DNA of 64,000 nt from Halanaerobium saccharolyticum (lineage in GTDB: Bacteria > Bacillota > Halanaerobiia > Halanaerobiales > Halanaerobiaceae): the NCBI RefSeq assembly GCF_003053565.1, contig NZ_QAXS01000005.1, forward strand, positions 60,983 to 124,982, written 5' to 3'. The position numbers were made by a program, and so were the translations under genes. The notes below the pieces were generated by a model. That model was not told where the DNA came from, searched no databases, and was given only the letters and a program-made list of their open reading frames with translations. Below are positions 1 through 9,627 of this stretch, one piece after another. Numbering within the stretch: position 1 is the first letter of the stretch; each line of letters opens with the position of its first letter.

Positions 1-479
1 TTAGCACTGGCTAAGATAGCTTCATCCGGATCAATACCAATATCCAAAAGCTGTTCTTTGACCCGCTGAGGGTTAGCTGATGGTAAATCAATTTTATTAA
101 TAACTGGAATAATCTCTAAATCATGCTCTAAGGCCAGATAAATATTAGCCATTGTCTGAGCTTCTACTCCCTGAGCAGCATCAATTACTAAAAGAGCTCC
201 TTCACAGGCGGCAAGGCTTCTTGATACCTCATAAGCAAAATCAACATGGCCCGGTGTATCAATCAAATTAAGTTCATAGCCCTGATGTTCAATAGTCACC
301 GCCTGAGCCTTAATTGTAATTCCTCTTTCTCTTTCTAAATCCATTTTATCTAATACCTGTTCCTGCATTTTACGATCTGTAATAGTTCCTGTATATTCTA
401 ACATACGATCAGCAAGAGTCGATTTCCCGTGATCAATATGAGCTATTATGCAGAAGTTTCTAATTTTATCGGTCTGCAA
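1..479 (-). CDS. lepA: Elongation factor 4 (LepA), N-terminal part
   Basis: Ribosome-associated translational GTPase that back-translocates stalled ribosomes. Only the first ~159 residues are in the window; the gene runs off the left edge. The minus-strand translation gives the GTPase G1 motif AHIDHGKST, the G2/switch region [17 protein letters not shown] (G3) and NKIDLP (G4), in the spacing of LepA and the other translational GTPases. The start is a TTG at 477-479 (residues begin [10 protein letters not shown]), chosen because AAGGAGG lies just upstream at good spacing; no ATG gives the conserved N-terminus. It diverges from rpsT, a neighbourhood common in Firmicutes. EF-G or TypA are less likely because the N-terminus [19 protein letters not shown] is LepA-like. 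Confidence 0.95.
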   Translation of the reverse strand, partial: MQTDKIRNFCIIAHIDHGKSTLADRMLEYTGTITDRKMQEQVLDKMDLERERGITIKAQAVTIEHQGYELNLIDTPGHVDFAYEVSRSLAACEGALLVIDAAQGVEAQTMANIYLALEHDLEIIPVINKIDLPSANPQRVKEQLLDIGIDPDEAILASA

Positions 480-736
480 AAAGACTTCCTCCTTTTAATA
501 AATCATTTTGCTGGACAAAAATTAATATCCACAGCACTTTAATTATATTATACTTAAGCTGATTAATCAATTCTCTTTTTGAACAGCCAGTTGTGTTCAA
601 AATTTTTAAACTCTTTCTGTTCATGGCTTTTTTTGAATTTAACTCTTGCATTTTAGGAAACAACATGTTAAAATTGAAATGTTGCAAATTAAGTCTGAGA
701 GTATAAATACTTACTTTTAAGAGGGGGTGAAGTTAG

Positions 737-997
737 ATGCCTATTATTAAATCTGCTAAGAAAAGAGTTAAGACAACAGAAAAGAAAACTGCTCAAAATC
801 GCGAATGGAAAGATAGATTAAAAAATGTGATTAAGGATATGGAAAAAGCAGTTGAAGCAGGGGACAAAGAAGCTGCTGCAGAACAGTTAAAAGAGACTAA
901 AAAGGTCATCGATAAGGCTGTAACAAGAAATATTATTCATAAGAACAACGCAGCCCGCAAAAAATCCCGCCTCACAAAGATGTATAATAATATGTAA
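737..997 (+). CDS. rpsT: Small ribosomal subunit protein bS20
   Basis: Primary 16S rRNA-binding protein of the 30S subunit, 86 aa, the usual length. It is Lys/Ala-rich with the typical N-terminus MPIIKSAKKR and C-terminal HKNNAARKKSRL that contact 16S rRNA. A strong GAGGGGG ribosome binding site precedes the ATG. It is the only plus-strand gene in the first 23 kb, transcribed alone and followed by a palindromic terminator at 1046-1070. It lies between divergent lepA and convergent holA, a typical Firmicutes order. Confidence 0.98.
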   Translation: MPIIKSAKKRVKTTEKKTAQNREWKDRLKNVIKDMEKAVEAGDKEAAAEQLKETKKVIDKAVTRNIIHKNNAARKKSRLTKMYNNM

Positions 998-1045
998 TTA
1001 AAAATTAAAATTTATCTAAAAGATAGCTATCTTTTAAATTATTAA

Positions 1046-1070
1046 ACTCATCCAGCTGGATGAGTTTTTT
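1046..1070 (+). terminator. Rho-independent terminator of rpsT
   Basis: A perfect 20-bp self-complementary stem (ACTCATCCAG and its complement, 1046-1065) is followed by T6. It lies 49 bp past the rpsT stop. Confidence 0.85.
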
Positions 1071-1079
1071 GTTTGTCTA

Positions 1080-1122
1080 AAAAAATCCAGCCCCTATCGA
1101 TTTTAGGAGGCTGGATTTTTTT
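1080..1122 (-). terminator. Terminator of the holA transcript
   Basis: A 12-13 bp hairpin (AAATCCAGCC / GGCTGGATTT) lies 10 bp past the holA stop. There are A runs on its left and T runs on its right, so it can work in both directions. On the minus strand it ends holA; on the plus strand it backs up the rpsT terminator. Confidence 0.8.
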
Positions 1123-1131
1123 ATCTAGATT

Positions 1132-2139
1132 TTAATATGCAATTGATTTGATGATAATCATTTCTAAAGCAGTGTTCTGATCTGGATAATAACCTGTTAA
1201 AAAGTGATAATTAGCTCTCAGGATCTCTTCTAATATATTTTCCAGCTCTTTTTGAGTGAAATTTCTGCTCCGCTGCATTGCTTTTTTTACAGGGTAGGGA
1301 TGTTTATTTATCTTCTTAGCTATTTTGCGATTATCATGAGTATATTGACTGTAAAATTTAACCTGCATTAAAAGCTCAATTTGATTTTTGAGCATTGTTA
1401 GTAAATAAAGTGGATAAACTCCCTTATTCAGCATTTCTTTTAAAGTCAAAAGAGCCTGGTCAGTTTTTTTGTCCCCTATCAGATCTAAAAAATTAAATAT
1501 TTCTTCATCTTCTAAAAATTTTTCTCTGCTAATTATATTTTTTAAATCATAGTAAGAAATCTTCTCTTTATCCGGATAGCGAGTGACAATCTTTTCTATC
1601 TCACTGTTTAATATTTCCAGCTTATTGCTGAACATGTTTTCCAGCATTTTTACACTCTGGCTGTCAATTTTTTTATTATACTTTTTAAAGCGCTCTTTAA
1701 TCCACCTGTCCAGATCACGATAGCGGGGAGTTTCAAATTCCTGATATTCAGCAATTTTTTTTAAAGTCAGATAGAATTTTTTTCTTTTATCTACCTTATT
1801 TGCTGTTAAAAATATAAGGGTGGTGCTCTGATTTAAATTTTGAAAGATTTTCAGCAACCTCTGTTTTTCTTCCTTTTTTAGAGAGTCATCCTCACTAAAA
1901 TGAGAAATAACAAATCTCTTTTCTGCTCCCATTGGTGGAGTCTGAACAGCATTAGATAGTCTTTTTAAATAATCATCACCAGGGTTAACATAAGAAAGAT
2001 TAAAATCCCTTATAGCTTCGGGTACAAATTTATCTATAAATTTTTCTTTAAATTTATTTCTTAAATATGAGTTTTCTGCATAAATATAATATAATTTTTT
2101 TGCTTTCTGCTCATTTTTTATAAATCCTTCTAAATCCAT
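1132..2139 (-). CDS. holA: DNA polymerase III delta subunit
   Basis: Clamp-loader delta subunit, which opens the beta sliding clamp. At 335 aa it has the family length (~340). The N-terminal region (KLYYIYAENSYLRNKFKEKF, then VQTPPMGAEKRFVISHF) matches the HolA AAA-like domain, which lacks a Walker A motif. The C-terminal helical collar domain contains the typical KINKHPYPVKKAMQRS stretch. GAGGTGG precedes the ATG. Its position beside comEC and opposite rpsT is the standard Firmicutes arrangement and supports the call. Confidence 0.93.
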   Translation of the reverse strand: MDLEGFIKNEQKAKKLYYIYAENSYLRNKFKEKFIDKFVPEAIRDFNLSYVNPGDDYLKRLSNAVQTPPMGAEKRFVISHFSEDDSLKKEEKQRLLKIFQNLNQSTTLIFLTANKVDKRKKFYLTLKKIAEYQEFETPRYRDLDRWIKERFKKYNKKIDSQSVKMLENMFSNKLEILNSEIEKIVTRYPDKEKISYYDLKNIISREKFLEDEEIFNFLDLIGDKKTDQALLTLKEMLNKGVYPLYLLTMLKNQIELLMQVKFYSQYTHDNRKIAKKINKHPYPVKKAMQRSRNFTQKELENILEEILRANYHFLTGYYPDQNTALEMIIIKSIAY

Positions 2140-2240
2140 TTACTTCCACCTCAATAATTATAAACTAGTTAGTCTGTTAATATAGTTTAACATATTTTAG
2201 GCAGCCTCTCCAGTCAATTAGTTTTAATCAGCCTGATTTT

Positions 2241-4565
2241 TTATCTAAAAGTATCGAGATAAATTTTCTGACCATCAGAAATCACCTTAATCATTCCTCT
2301 CTGATCTGTCCGCAGATATTTTATATTTAAATTATCAAATCTATTGATAACTTCTTTAGAAGGGTGGCCAAAATTATTTCTACCAACAGAGATTACTGCC
2401 AGCTTCGGTTTAATCTCCTCCAATAGGAATTTACTGCTCGAAGTTTTGCTGCCGTGATGACCAGCTTTAAGAATGTCTATTTTAGGTAAATTATAGTTTT
2501 TGACTATCATTTCTTCTCCTGCTGCAGATAAATCACCGGTAAACAAGAAATTGCTATTTTGATGTTTTAATAAAAAAACTAATGAGTTTTCGTTTCTATC
2601 TTCACTTAACTTATTTAATTCAGGATTCAGCACTTTAACCTGGCAGCCAGAAATTTCAAAAACCATCCCAGCGGTCAAAAAATTAATTTGACTTTCTTTT
2701 TTACTGCCTGCTGCCAGCTGAATATGCAGAGCTGTTGGTTCTTTATAGGGAGGAATTAAAATTGTTTTAATCTCTTTTCGCTGAAGCAGATGGGGGATTC
2801 CACCGGCATGATCTGCATCAAAATGACTGATCATTAAATAATCGATTGTTTTAATTCCTAGATAGTTTAGATAGGATATAATGCTGTATTCAACATTCCT
2901 GCCTTCACTCCCTGGTGGACCTGTATCAATCAGCATATTTTCTCCATTTGGGAATTGAATAAAAATTCCATCACCCTGACCAACAGCCAGATAATCAATT
3001 TCTAAATTTTTAGAGACTGGACTCAAAAAAAATGAGCTGATTATTAAAATTAGTAAACCGGGAACAATCCACTGCCAGATTTTAAAATTTTTAGCTTTAA
3101 GATAAATATATCTTTTTTGATAAATATAGGGTAAACTAAATAAAAGTAGATAGTATAAAATAACCATAAATAATTCTGGCTGGGCAATAACCAGAGTATC
3201 CCCCTGAATTGAAACCATTAATTTCAGTCCTTTAAATAAAATTTCCAGACCCAGTTCAGCTAATAAAGCCGCTGGCAGGATGAAATTTAAACTTAATAAA
3301 GAAAGTAAAATCAAAATTAATATAAAGGGCAGCAAAACTGTAATTAAAGGGATAGCCCAGAGATTTGTAATTAAAGCAATAAATGAATATTCATTAAAAT
3401 AATAGCCAGTTATGGGCAGAGAAGCTATTTGAGCCGAAAAAGAAACAGCGAAATAAACTGGAAAAAATTTATTAAATAACGGAGTAAGATAAAATAATGC
3501 AAGTACAAGAAGATAGGACAGCTGCAGTGAAACGGTAAATAAGGTTAGAGGGTCTAAGATAAGATTAATAATCAGTGTTAAGGAAATAATATTTAAAAAA
3601 TCTCCTTCTCTCTCAAACTGATCTGACCATAGAAATAATAAGGCTAATAAGGCTGCTCTAATGATTGAAACCGCTGCCCCAACCAGAATTATATAAAGAA
3701 AAGTTAAAAAGCTGAGCAGACAGAGAGCTGTTTTTTTATTAGCACAGATTTTAAATAAAACAAAGGAAAAACTTAAAATTAAAATTCCCATATGCAGACC
3801 CGAGATAGCAAGAAGATGACTGGCACCTGCATTTCTGAGTAGTGACTGCTGCTCATAACTTAGATATTCTCTTTCCCCCAGTAAAATTGCTTTAATAAAA
3901 GCAGCTTTATCCTCAGAAAACAGCTGATTTATATTATCTAAAAGAGTTTTTTTGAATTTAATGATTGGATTCATTAAAGATTCATTTTCTTTAATTAAAA
4001 TGATCTTATGGGGCTTCCACCCCTGTAAATATACACCTTTCTTTTTTAAATATTCAAGATGGGAAAATCCTCCCGGATTTAAAGCTGAGGCAGGTTTGCT
4101 TAAATCCATTTCTAAACTTACTAAATCACCATCATTAAAAGTTTTTAACTGCTTAGAAGCCACAATTACTTTTCCATATTTAATCTTTTTTCCGTTTATA
4201 GAGTGGAGCTTAAGTAAAACCTGATCTCCTTCCAGATCCCCCAGATCAAATTTGATTTCAGCCAGCACCTGACATAAACCATTTTCTGCAAAATTAATAC
4301 AGGAATAACTGCTGTAATATTTGTATTCCTGATAAGCATAAAGAATACTCCCCAGGATAAGAAAAAAGATTGTGAGCCAGATATAAACTGATTTCTTGCT
4401 TTTTTTAAAATTGAAAACTGTAAAATATGATAAATAAATTATCTCAGCTAAAATTATCAATTTTAAAATTTTAAGCTGATTATAATTAAGCAAATAATAA
4501 CTGCCTAAAATTCCAGTGATTAAAGACAAGGCTAGGTATAAGGCTGGTCTTCTCTGAATTTTCAC
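2241..4565 (-). CDS. comEC: Competence DNA channel protein ComEC/Rec2
   Basis: Integral membrane channel for uptake of single-stranded transforming DNA. The 774 aa are a full-length three-part protein: an N-terminal membrane/OB-like region (~1-190), a polytopic Competence domain (~220-500, with the motif LLAISGLHMGI), and a C-terminal metallo-beta-lactamase-type domain (~520-774). That last domain carries the metal-ligand motif HFDADHAGG near residue 584 and GHHGSK near 703. The start overlaps the comEA stop by 4 bp (ATGA), so the two genes are translationally coupled. Pilin and ComF genes are not in the window, so competence itself is unproven. Confidence 0.95.
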   Translation of the reverse strand: MKIQRRPALYLALSLITGILGSYYLLNYNQLKILKLIILAEIIYLSYFTVFNFKKSKKSVYIWLTIFFLILGSILYAYQEYKYYSSYSCINFAENGLCQVLAEIKFDLGDLEGDQVLLKLHSINGKKIKYGKVIVASKQLKTFNDGDLVSLEMDLSKPASALNPGGFSHLEYLKKKGVYLQGWKPHKIILIKENESLMNPIIKFKKTLLDNINQLFSEDKAAFIKAILLGEREYLSYEQQSLLRNAGASHLLAISGLHMGILILSFSFVLFKICANKKTALCLLSFLTFLYIILVGAAVSIIRAALLALLFLWSDQFEREGDFLNIISLTLIINLILDPLTLFTVSLQLSYLLVLALFYLTPLFNKFFPVYFAVSFSAQIASLPITGYYFNEYSFIALITNLWAIPLITVLLPFILILILLSLLSLNFILPAALLAELGLEILFKGLKLMVSIQGDTLVIAQPELFMVILYYLLLFSLPYIYQKRYIYLKAKNFKIWQWIVPGLLILIISSFFLSPVSKNLEIDYLAVGQGDGIFIQFPNGENMLIDTGPPGSEGRNVEYSIISYLNYLGIKTIDYLMISHFDADHAGGIPHLLQRKEIKTILIPPYKEPTALHIQLAAGSKKESQINFLTAGMVFEISGCQVKVLNPELNKLSEDRNENSLVFLLKHQNSNFLFTGDLSAAGEEMIVKNYNLPKIDILKAGHHGSKTSSSKFLLEEIKPKLAVISVGRNNFGHPSKEVINRFDNLNIKYLRTDQRGMIKVISDGQKIYLDTFR

Positions 4566-5200
4566 TGTAAAACAATCTCATTTCTGATATTTTCCAGTGT
4601 TTTTTCTCCAATACCACTTATTTTTAATAAGTCTTCTTTGCTGGAAAAGTAACTATTTTCATCTCTATATTTTATAATTGCTGCTGCTTTAGAGGGTCCA
4701 ATTCCACTCAGCTCTTCTAGCTGACTCTGACTGGCCTGATTGATATTAATTAATGAACTATGTTTAGAGTTCGAATAATTGCCAATCACTATTTCTTCAG
4801 TACTTTCAATGTTTGAATTACCAATTTTTTCAAAATCATTATTTTTCGATTTATCTGCTACTATTAATTTTTGTCCATCAAATAATTTTTCAGCTAAATT
4901 TAACTTGGTTAAATCAGCGTTTTCTGTGAGTCCACCGGCAGCTTTAATCAAATCAACAAGTCTGTCATTTTTATCTAATTTATAAACTCCAGCATTTTTA
5001 ACAGCTCCCGCAAGATGAACTACTATGCTTTTATCTGCTGGCTCAGCAGAAGCATTTTGCGGAAAACTTCCTGTTTCTAAAACCTGCAAATTGTTTTTTG
5101 AATCCAGCTCAGTAACTTTCTCTCCCTCCTGAATATAATACCCAAATACCAATAATAAGGCTGCTAAGAAAACAAAGATTAGTTTTTTATTTCTGTACAT
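4562..5200 (-). CDS. comEA: Competence DNA receptor ComEA
   Basis: Membrane-anchored double-stranded DNA binding protein that feeds DNA to ComEC. It has 212 aa: a single N-terminal membrane anchor (residues ~8-22), an SLBB domain (~58-115, IVVHLAGAVKNAGVY...), an acidic/Ser/Asn-rich linker and a C-terminal helix-hairpin-helix pair (~150-210). The motifs NINQASQSQLEELSGIGPSKA and LLKISGIGEKTLENI are present in part. AGGAGGTG sits before the ATG. It is the first gene of a comEA-comEC operon and overlaps comEC by 4 bp. The order of domains is textbook for Firmicutes ComEA. Confidence 0.95.
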   Translation of the reverse strand: MYRNKKLIFVFLAALLLVFGYYIQEGEKVTELDSKNNLQVLETGSFPQNASAEPADKSIVVHLAGAVKNAGVYKLDKNDRLVDLIKAAGGLTENADLTKLNLAEKLFDGQKLIVADKSKNNDFEKIGNSNIESTEEIVIGNYSNSKHSSLININQASQSQLEELSGIGPSKAAAIIKYRDENSYFSSKEDLLKISGIGEKTLENIRNEIVLQ

Positions 5201-5266
5201 ATTTACACCTCCTAAATTCTTATTCTAGATAAAATTTAGATTTCCTGTAATTTTTTTACATTTTTA

Positions 5267-5296
5267 TTAAAAAAATATAGCAGCTGCAGCTGCTAT
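5267..5296 (-). terminator. Terminator of udk
   Basis: A perfect 20-bp palindrome ATAGCAGCTGCAGCTGCTAT starts 3 bp past the udk stop and is followed on the minus strand by a run of T. Confidence 0.85.
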
Positions 5297-5299
5297 GGA

Positions 5300-5914
5300 T
5301 TAAATCTTGCTTAGATGATCTTTTATTTTTTTGATTATCAAGTCATTGGCTATTTCATTTAAACCACCATGAGGAATAATAATATCAGCCTGATATTTGC
5401 TTGGTTCTACAAACTTTTGATGCATTGGTTTTACAGTTCTCAAATACTGATTTTTAACAGATTCAAATGTCCTATCTCTTTCCTTGATATCCCTACTGAT
5501 TCTTCTCAGCAATCTGATATCAGCATCTGTGTCTACATATATTTTTAAATCAAAAAGATCTTTTAATTCTTCATAATGAAAGATCAAAATTCCCTCTACA
5601 ATAATTATTGGTGCCGGTTTAACTTCCTTTTTTTGTTCCAATCTCTCATTTGTTTTATAAGAATAAACCGGTCTTTCTATTGACCTGCCAGACTTTAATT
5701 CGCGCAGCTGTTTTACCAGCAGATCAGTTTCAAAAGAATCAGGATGATCAAAGTTTATTTTATGATCAGCAACCTTAAAGTGACTGCGGTCATAGTAATA
5801 ATAATCATGTTTTAAAATCGTTACTTTATCCTGAAAAGAATCTTTTAAAATTCTGGCAAGTGTAGTTTTTCCAGAAGCAGTTCCTCCTGCTATTCCAATT
5901 AAAAGTGAACTCAT
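5300..5914 (-). CDS. udk: Uridine kinase
   Basis: Phosphorylates uridine and cytidine with ATP or GTP (pyrimidine salvage, cytoplasm). At 204 aa it has the family length. The P-loop GGTASGKTT lies at residues 10-18. Downstream motifs are KHDYYYYDRSHF, the NFDHPDSFETDLL substrate-binding region, IIVEGILIF and a C-terminal RRISRDIKERDR lid. It is monocistronic, with its own terminator just after the stop. Phosphoribulokinase-like relatives share the fold, but the HPDSFE motif points to Udk. Confidence 0.95.
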   Translation of the reverse strand: MSSLLIGIAGGTASGKTTLARILKDSFQDKVTILKHDYYYYDRSHFKVADHKINFDHPDSFETDLLVKQLRELKSGRSIERPVYSYKTNERLEQKKEVKPAPIIIVEGILIFHYEELKDLFDLKIYVDTDADIRLLRRISRDIKERDRTFESVKNQYLRTVKPMHQKFVEPSKYQADIIIPHGGLNEIANDLIIKKIKDHLSKI

Positions 5915-5996
5915 TCAGTTAACTCCTTTATAGGTTTTATTTGTTTTCTTTCTACTTTTCCCAAAAATAATTTCTAAATAAAATTTAATATTCAGC

Positions 5997-6203
5997 CTAA
6001 TTTTTAATATCAGCCAGGCATTTTCTGCAGATATAAGAATTTTTATATTCCTTTAGTTCTGATTCAGCCCCACAAAAAATACAGCTCTGCTCAGAATAAG
6101 GATAATCTGGTCCTGCATCACTTTTACCATAAATTCTTTTTCTTAATTCCCTGATCATTTCAGCCTCAGCTTTTATTATTTTTTCTTCATTTTCTTTATT
6201 CAT
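5997..6203 (-). CDS. Small zinc-ribbon protein
   Basis: A 68-aa protein with an N-terminal charged helix (~1-35) and a C-terminal treble-cleft-like zinc ribbon: CIFCG then CRKC, about 17 residues apart. I do not recognise a named family. I chose the ATG at 6203, which overlaps the stop of the upstream lipase gene by 8 bp (ATGAATAA) with GGGG upstream; a longer frame from 6245 lies fully inside the lipase gene and lacks a ribosome binding site. The overlap indicates translational coupling with the lipase. The function is unknown. Confidence 0.7.
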   Translation of the reverse strand: MNKENEEKIIKAEAEMIRELRKRIYGKSDAGPDYPYSEQSCIFCGAESELKEYKNSYICRKCLADIKN

Positions 6204-7419
6204 TAGAATTGCTTCCCCCTGTTTGAATAAATAACTTCTCTGCAATATCTATCAGTAAATCTTTTTTTAACTGCCCGGGCAGCAAATTACTGGTTTTAAT
6301 AAAAGCTGGCAGTTTTTTGGCAAGACTTTTATCCTGTTTCTGATAGTTTGCCCGGACAGATTTTAATAATTCTTCAAAGCTGTATATTTTATATCTATCT
6401 ATATTTAAAGAAGCAGCCAGTTCCTCCAATAATCTGATTACAATAACCGTATAACTGGACTGATAATCAATTTCCAGTAAATTTACCAGCTTAGGAATTA
6501 AATTTTCAAAAAATGAACGAAGATAGGGCTCCTCTGCCAGTGATAACTGCTTTAAAAGTTTCTTAATAATTTCTCTATCAAGGCTCAATAAATAATCAAT
6601 AAAATAACTTTCATTTTCTTTAATATTTAAATAATACTTGTCTCCAGCTAATTCTTTAAAATATCTTAAGGTATCATAATAACCCATCTTAATATTTTTA
6701 CGAGCATTTTGCTGATCAAAGTTTAACATTCTTCCAAGTTCCTGACTGGGATTAATAAATATCAATTCTTTATCTTCATCAGTCTTTTTTTCTATATCTC
6801 CCAGACCATAAGTTCTAATTGCAATTAATTTTTTATAGCCCTTGTTTTGAAGAGTCTTTATTGGTAGATTTTCGTAAAAGCCACCATCTAATAGAATTTT
6901 ACCATCAATCCGCTGCATTTTAAATGCAGGCAGATAAGAACTGGCCATTATATAATCAACAACCTTACCTTCAGGAATATCCTCCAAAAATAATTCAAGA
7001 GGTTTTAAATCACTCAAAGAAAGGGTAACTATCGCAAAGTCAATTTTTGATTTTCTTAAGCTTGCTTCATCTATATTTTCCTCTAAAATATTCCGTAAAA
7101 ATGAATTGTCCAGACCTCTATTTTGAAATACCTCTCTGGCTTTGCTGATGAAATATGACAAATTATTTTGGTTAATACTTAAATTTAAAAACTCAGATAA
7201 ATATTTATCTTCTATATCCAAAACTTTAGAAGTGGATATATTATACCAGTAATCATAGGCAATATCTAACTTATCCTGAACGAACATAGCACCATTTATT
7301 GCACCAATAGAGGTGCCGGCAACTGCTTCAATTTCAATATTTAATTCTTTTAGAGCTTTTAGAGCACCAATATGATAGGCACCTTTAGCTCCCCCGCCTT
7401 CGAGCACCAGTCCATACAT
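6196..7419 (-). CDS. Patatin-like phospholipase (RssA-type)
   Basis: Serine acyl hydrolase of the patatin/RssA family, 407 aa. The catalytic Ser-Asp dyad is visible: the oxyanion loop GGGAKG at 8-13, nucleophile elbow GTSIG with Ser37, and the DGG motif near residue 178 (LLDGGFYENLP). The C-terminal half (~200-407) is a helical extension without motifs I recognise; it makes this longer than minimal RssA proteins (~300 aa). No signal peptide or membrane segment is seen, so it is probably cytoplasmic or membrane-peripheral. It is coupled by an 8-bp overlap to a small zinc-ribbon gene. The substrate is unknown. Confidence 0.88.
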   Translation of the reverse strand: MYGLVLEGGGAKGAYHIGALKALKELNIEIEAVAGTSIGAINGAMFVQDKLDIAYDYWYNISTSKVLDIEDKYLSEFLNLSINQNNLSYFISKAREVFQNRGLDNSFLRNILEENIDEASLRKSKIDFAIVTLSLSDLKPLELFLEDIPEGKVVDYIMASSYLPAFKMQRIDGKILLDGGFYENLPIKTLQNKGYKKLIAIRTYGLGDIEKKTDEDKELIFINPSQELGRMLNFDQQNARKNIKMGYYDTLRYFKELAGDKYYLNIKENESYFIDYLLSLDREIIKKLLKQLSLAEEPYLRSFFENLIPKLVNLLEIDYQSSYTVIVIRLLEELAASLNIDRYKIYSFEELLKSVRANYQKQDKSLAKKLPAFIKTSNLLPGQLKKDLLIDIAEKLFIQTGGSNSNE

Positions 7420-7484
7420 CCAAATCCCCTCTTTGCCTATATTTAGTAATATATAAAAATAATAGAAAAAATTATGCTTAAATA

Positions 7485-7513
7485 AAAATAAACTACAGTC
7501 CCCCGACTGCAGT
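7485..7513 (-). terminator. Probable selC terminator
   Basis: Hairpin ACTGCAGTC / GACTGTAGT (7492-7513) with a CCCC loop lies 4 bp past the CCA end of selC. It is followed on the minus strand by TTTATTTTTATTT. Confidence 0.65.
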
Positions 7514-7517
7514 CAAC

Positions 7518-7616
7518 TGGCGGGAATGTGTGGGAATCGAACCCACCACAGACAGGTCCGCCTGCCTGCCATTAGATTTGAAGTCTACGATGTCCACCAT
7601 GGACACAGCCACTCCC
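7518..7616 (-). tRNA. selC: tRNA-Sec (anticodon TCA)
   Basis: A 99-nt tRNA with an encoded CCA end. It has a long extra arm (GGCAGGCGGACCTGTC region), anticodon TCA at 7579-7581 within the loop CTTCAAA, an extended D-arm (TGTCCATGGTGGACA) and acceptor GGGAGTG pairing with CATTCCC. The length, long acceptor/D stems and UGA-reading anticodon identify selenocysteine tRNA rather than tRNA-Ser. It lies 95 bp downstream of selB on the same strand, so the whole selA-selB-selC locus is together. Cells with this locus recode UGA as selenocysteine. Confidence 0.96.
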
Positions 7617-7710
7617 AGATATTTTCTTCTATAATTTTAACATGATATTTCCAGTTATTCAAGCAGTTATCTTAAAAGAGAGCTGCAATTTCAGCAGGAT
7701 TTTCTATCAG

Positions 7711-9627
7711 CTATAAATTTTTACCAGGATAGCGGAGATCCCCTCTGCGAAGAGTAAGCTGAAGTTGGTCACATTTTTCTAAGAGTACTAGAGCATAACG
7801 GCGGCTGCTGTTAATTAAATCTCTAAACTCTGCCAGCTCAATACTTTCATTTTCTCTAAAATATTTTCTTAATAATTTTTGCAGTTTTGAAAAAATATCT
7901 TTATCAAAATACAGTTCCTGATCCAGACGTACTATTTCAGAATTATCTTCAAGATAATTTATTACAGCTTCCAAATTTTCATTCTCTGCTAACAGTTCTT
8001 TTCTGGTGGGAGGAGAAAAATAATTGCTGTTAATTTTGTCCAAAATAAATTGTTTTTGTTTTTTTTCTTTTTCTGTCAGCTGAACTCTAAAATTTGAAGC
8101 AGTAATTAAAGAATCTTTTTCCTGAAGAAGCTTCCCGGTAGTCAATATTTCTAATACTTGATCCAACTCCTTTTTAGTTAAATCAAAATCCAAACGCGAG
8201 CGAATTTCTTCCCTGGTAATTCCAGCTTCAAGTCTGTGCTGCTGATGATAATCATTTACAATTTCTTTTATATCTTTTTCTACTTTCTTGAAATTATCTG
8301 TGTGGATAAAACTGCTGTCATTTTTAAGTTCAAAAATCTTATTTTCCTCTTTTAAATCTGAAAGTAATTCTAAGATTTTTTCGATTTTTAGGGCAGTCTT
8401 TTTCTTTAATTGAATAAGTTCAGCCGCTGATCCAGTCTTATTTTTTATAAATAATTCCAGAGCAGTTTTAAGATCTGCTTCTTCTAATAAATTAAGATGA
8501 GCAATTAATTTTTCTGGATTAATTTTTCTTCTTGGGGGTGGATCAATTTCCAAAATCTCACCGCCACCTATAGTATCAAGTGGAGAAAAACGTCTGATCA
8601 CAAATTTCTGTCTATAATAAGGTGATATTTTATGATCAAGTTTTATTTTAATAAAGATTTCATCTCCTGGAAAAGCTACCTGCTCCCCATAAAGGTTAAT
8701 AGTTCCCATCACTTCTGTAGTCCCGGTGTGAAAATGAATTCTATCCCCATTTTCAATTTTAAAATTTATTGAGTTAAGAACTTTAAGTTTGGCTTCCAAA
8801 AAATTAGTGCTGATCAAAGAATCAGCCGTTGAGATAACATCACCCCGCTTAATTTCATTTTTATCAGGATAATTGAGATTAATTCCAACTCTGCTGCCAG
8901 AACTAACCTTTTTTAATTTTTTTTGATGACTTTCCATACTTTTAATTTTTAATTTTTTTGCTGAAGGATATAATTCTAATTCCTGACCTTCAAAAAGCTC
9001 TCCTTTAAAGAGAGTTCCTGTAACAACTGTTCCCTGCCCTTTTAAAGAAAAAACTCTATCAATCGGATAGTAGGGTATTTCAGAATTTGAGCTCACTTTA
9101 GTATTAGAAGCCAGTTCAATAATTTTTGTTTTTAACTCTGCAATTCCTTCACCATTAACTGCAGATACAGTAATCATTTCAGCATTTTCTGCAAAGGTGT
9201 TTTCAAACTGATCCAGGATATCAAGTTTCACCAGCTCCAGCCACTCATAGTCTACCAGATCTTTTTTGCTGATAACAATTATAGCTTTTTCAGCTCCCAT
9301 CAGTTCTAAAATAGAAAGATGTTCTTTTGTCTGAGGCATCACCCCTTCATCAGCTGCTACTACAATTAAAGCCAGGTCAATACCACCGGCCGCTGCAAGC
9401 ATTTTATTAACAAACTTTTGGTGCCCCGGAACATCAACTATGCCAAGATTTAAATTCAGTAAATCTGTTTCCTCATTCTGCAGATGAGTAAAACCAAGTT
9501 CAATAGAAATTCCTCTTTCTTTTTCTTCAAGCAGGCGGTCAGTATCTTCTCCAGTTAGAGCTTTAATCAGAGTTGTTTTTCCGTGATCAATATGACCTGC
9601 CGTACCCACGATTATATTATTATCCAA
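7711..9627 (-). CDS. selB: Selenocysteine-specific elongation factor SelB
   Basis: GTPase that delivers Sec-tRNA to UGA codons followed by a SECIS element. 638 aa, the normal size. The N-terminal EF-Tu-like GTPase has GHIDHGKT at 11-18, DVPGHQ (G3) and SKKDL (G4, in place of NKxD), followed by beta-barrel domains (~180-370). The C-terminal ~270 residues form the winged-helix SECIS-binding region ([19 protein letters not shown] and similar). The start is TTG directly after the selA TAA, with GGAGGTG inside the end of selA. This gives a selA-selB operon with no gap. selD is not in the window. Confidence 0.97.
   Translation of the reverse strand: MDNNIIVGTAGHIDHGKTTLIKALTGEDTDRLLEEKERGISIELGFTHLQNEETDLLNLNLGIVDVPGHQKFVNKMLAAAGGIDLALIVVAADEGVMPQTKEHLSILELMGAEKAIIVISKKDLVDYEWLELVKLDILDQFENTFAENAEMITVSAVNGEGIAELKTKIIELASNTKVSSNSEIPYYPIDRVFSLKGQGTVVTGTLFKGELFEGQELELYPSAKKLKIKSMESHQKKLKKVSSGSRVGINLNYPDKNEIKRGDVISTADSLISTNFLEAKLKVLNSINFKIENGDRIHFHTGTTEVMGTINLYGEQVAFPGDEIFIKIKLDHKISPYYRQKFVIRRFSPLDTIGGGEILEIDPPPRRKINPEKLIAHLNLLEEADLKTALELFIKNKTGSAAELIQLKKKTALKIEKILELLSDLKEENKIFELKNDSSFIHTDNFKKVEKDIKEIVNDYHQQHRLEAGITREEIRSRLDFDLTKKELDQVLEILTTGKLLQEKDSLITASNFRVQLTEKEKKQKQFILDKINSNYFSPPTRKELLAENENLEAVINYLEDNSEIVRLDQELYFDKDIFSKLQKLLRKYFRENESIELAEFRDLINSSRRYALVLLEKCDQLQLTLRRGDLRYPGKNL

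Noticed and set aside
466..687. 73-aa minus-strand frame upstream of lepA
   Set aside because: It runs through the lepA ribosome binding site and start; no own signals or family.
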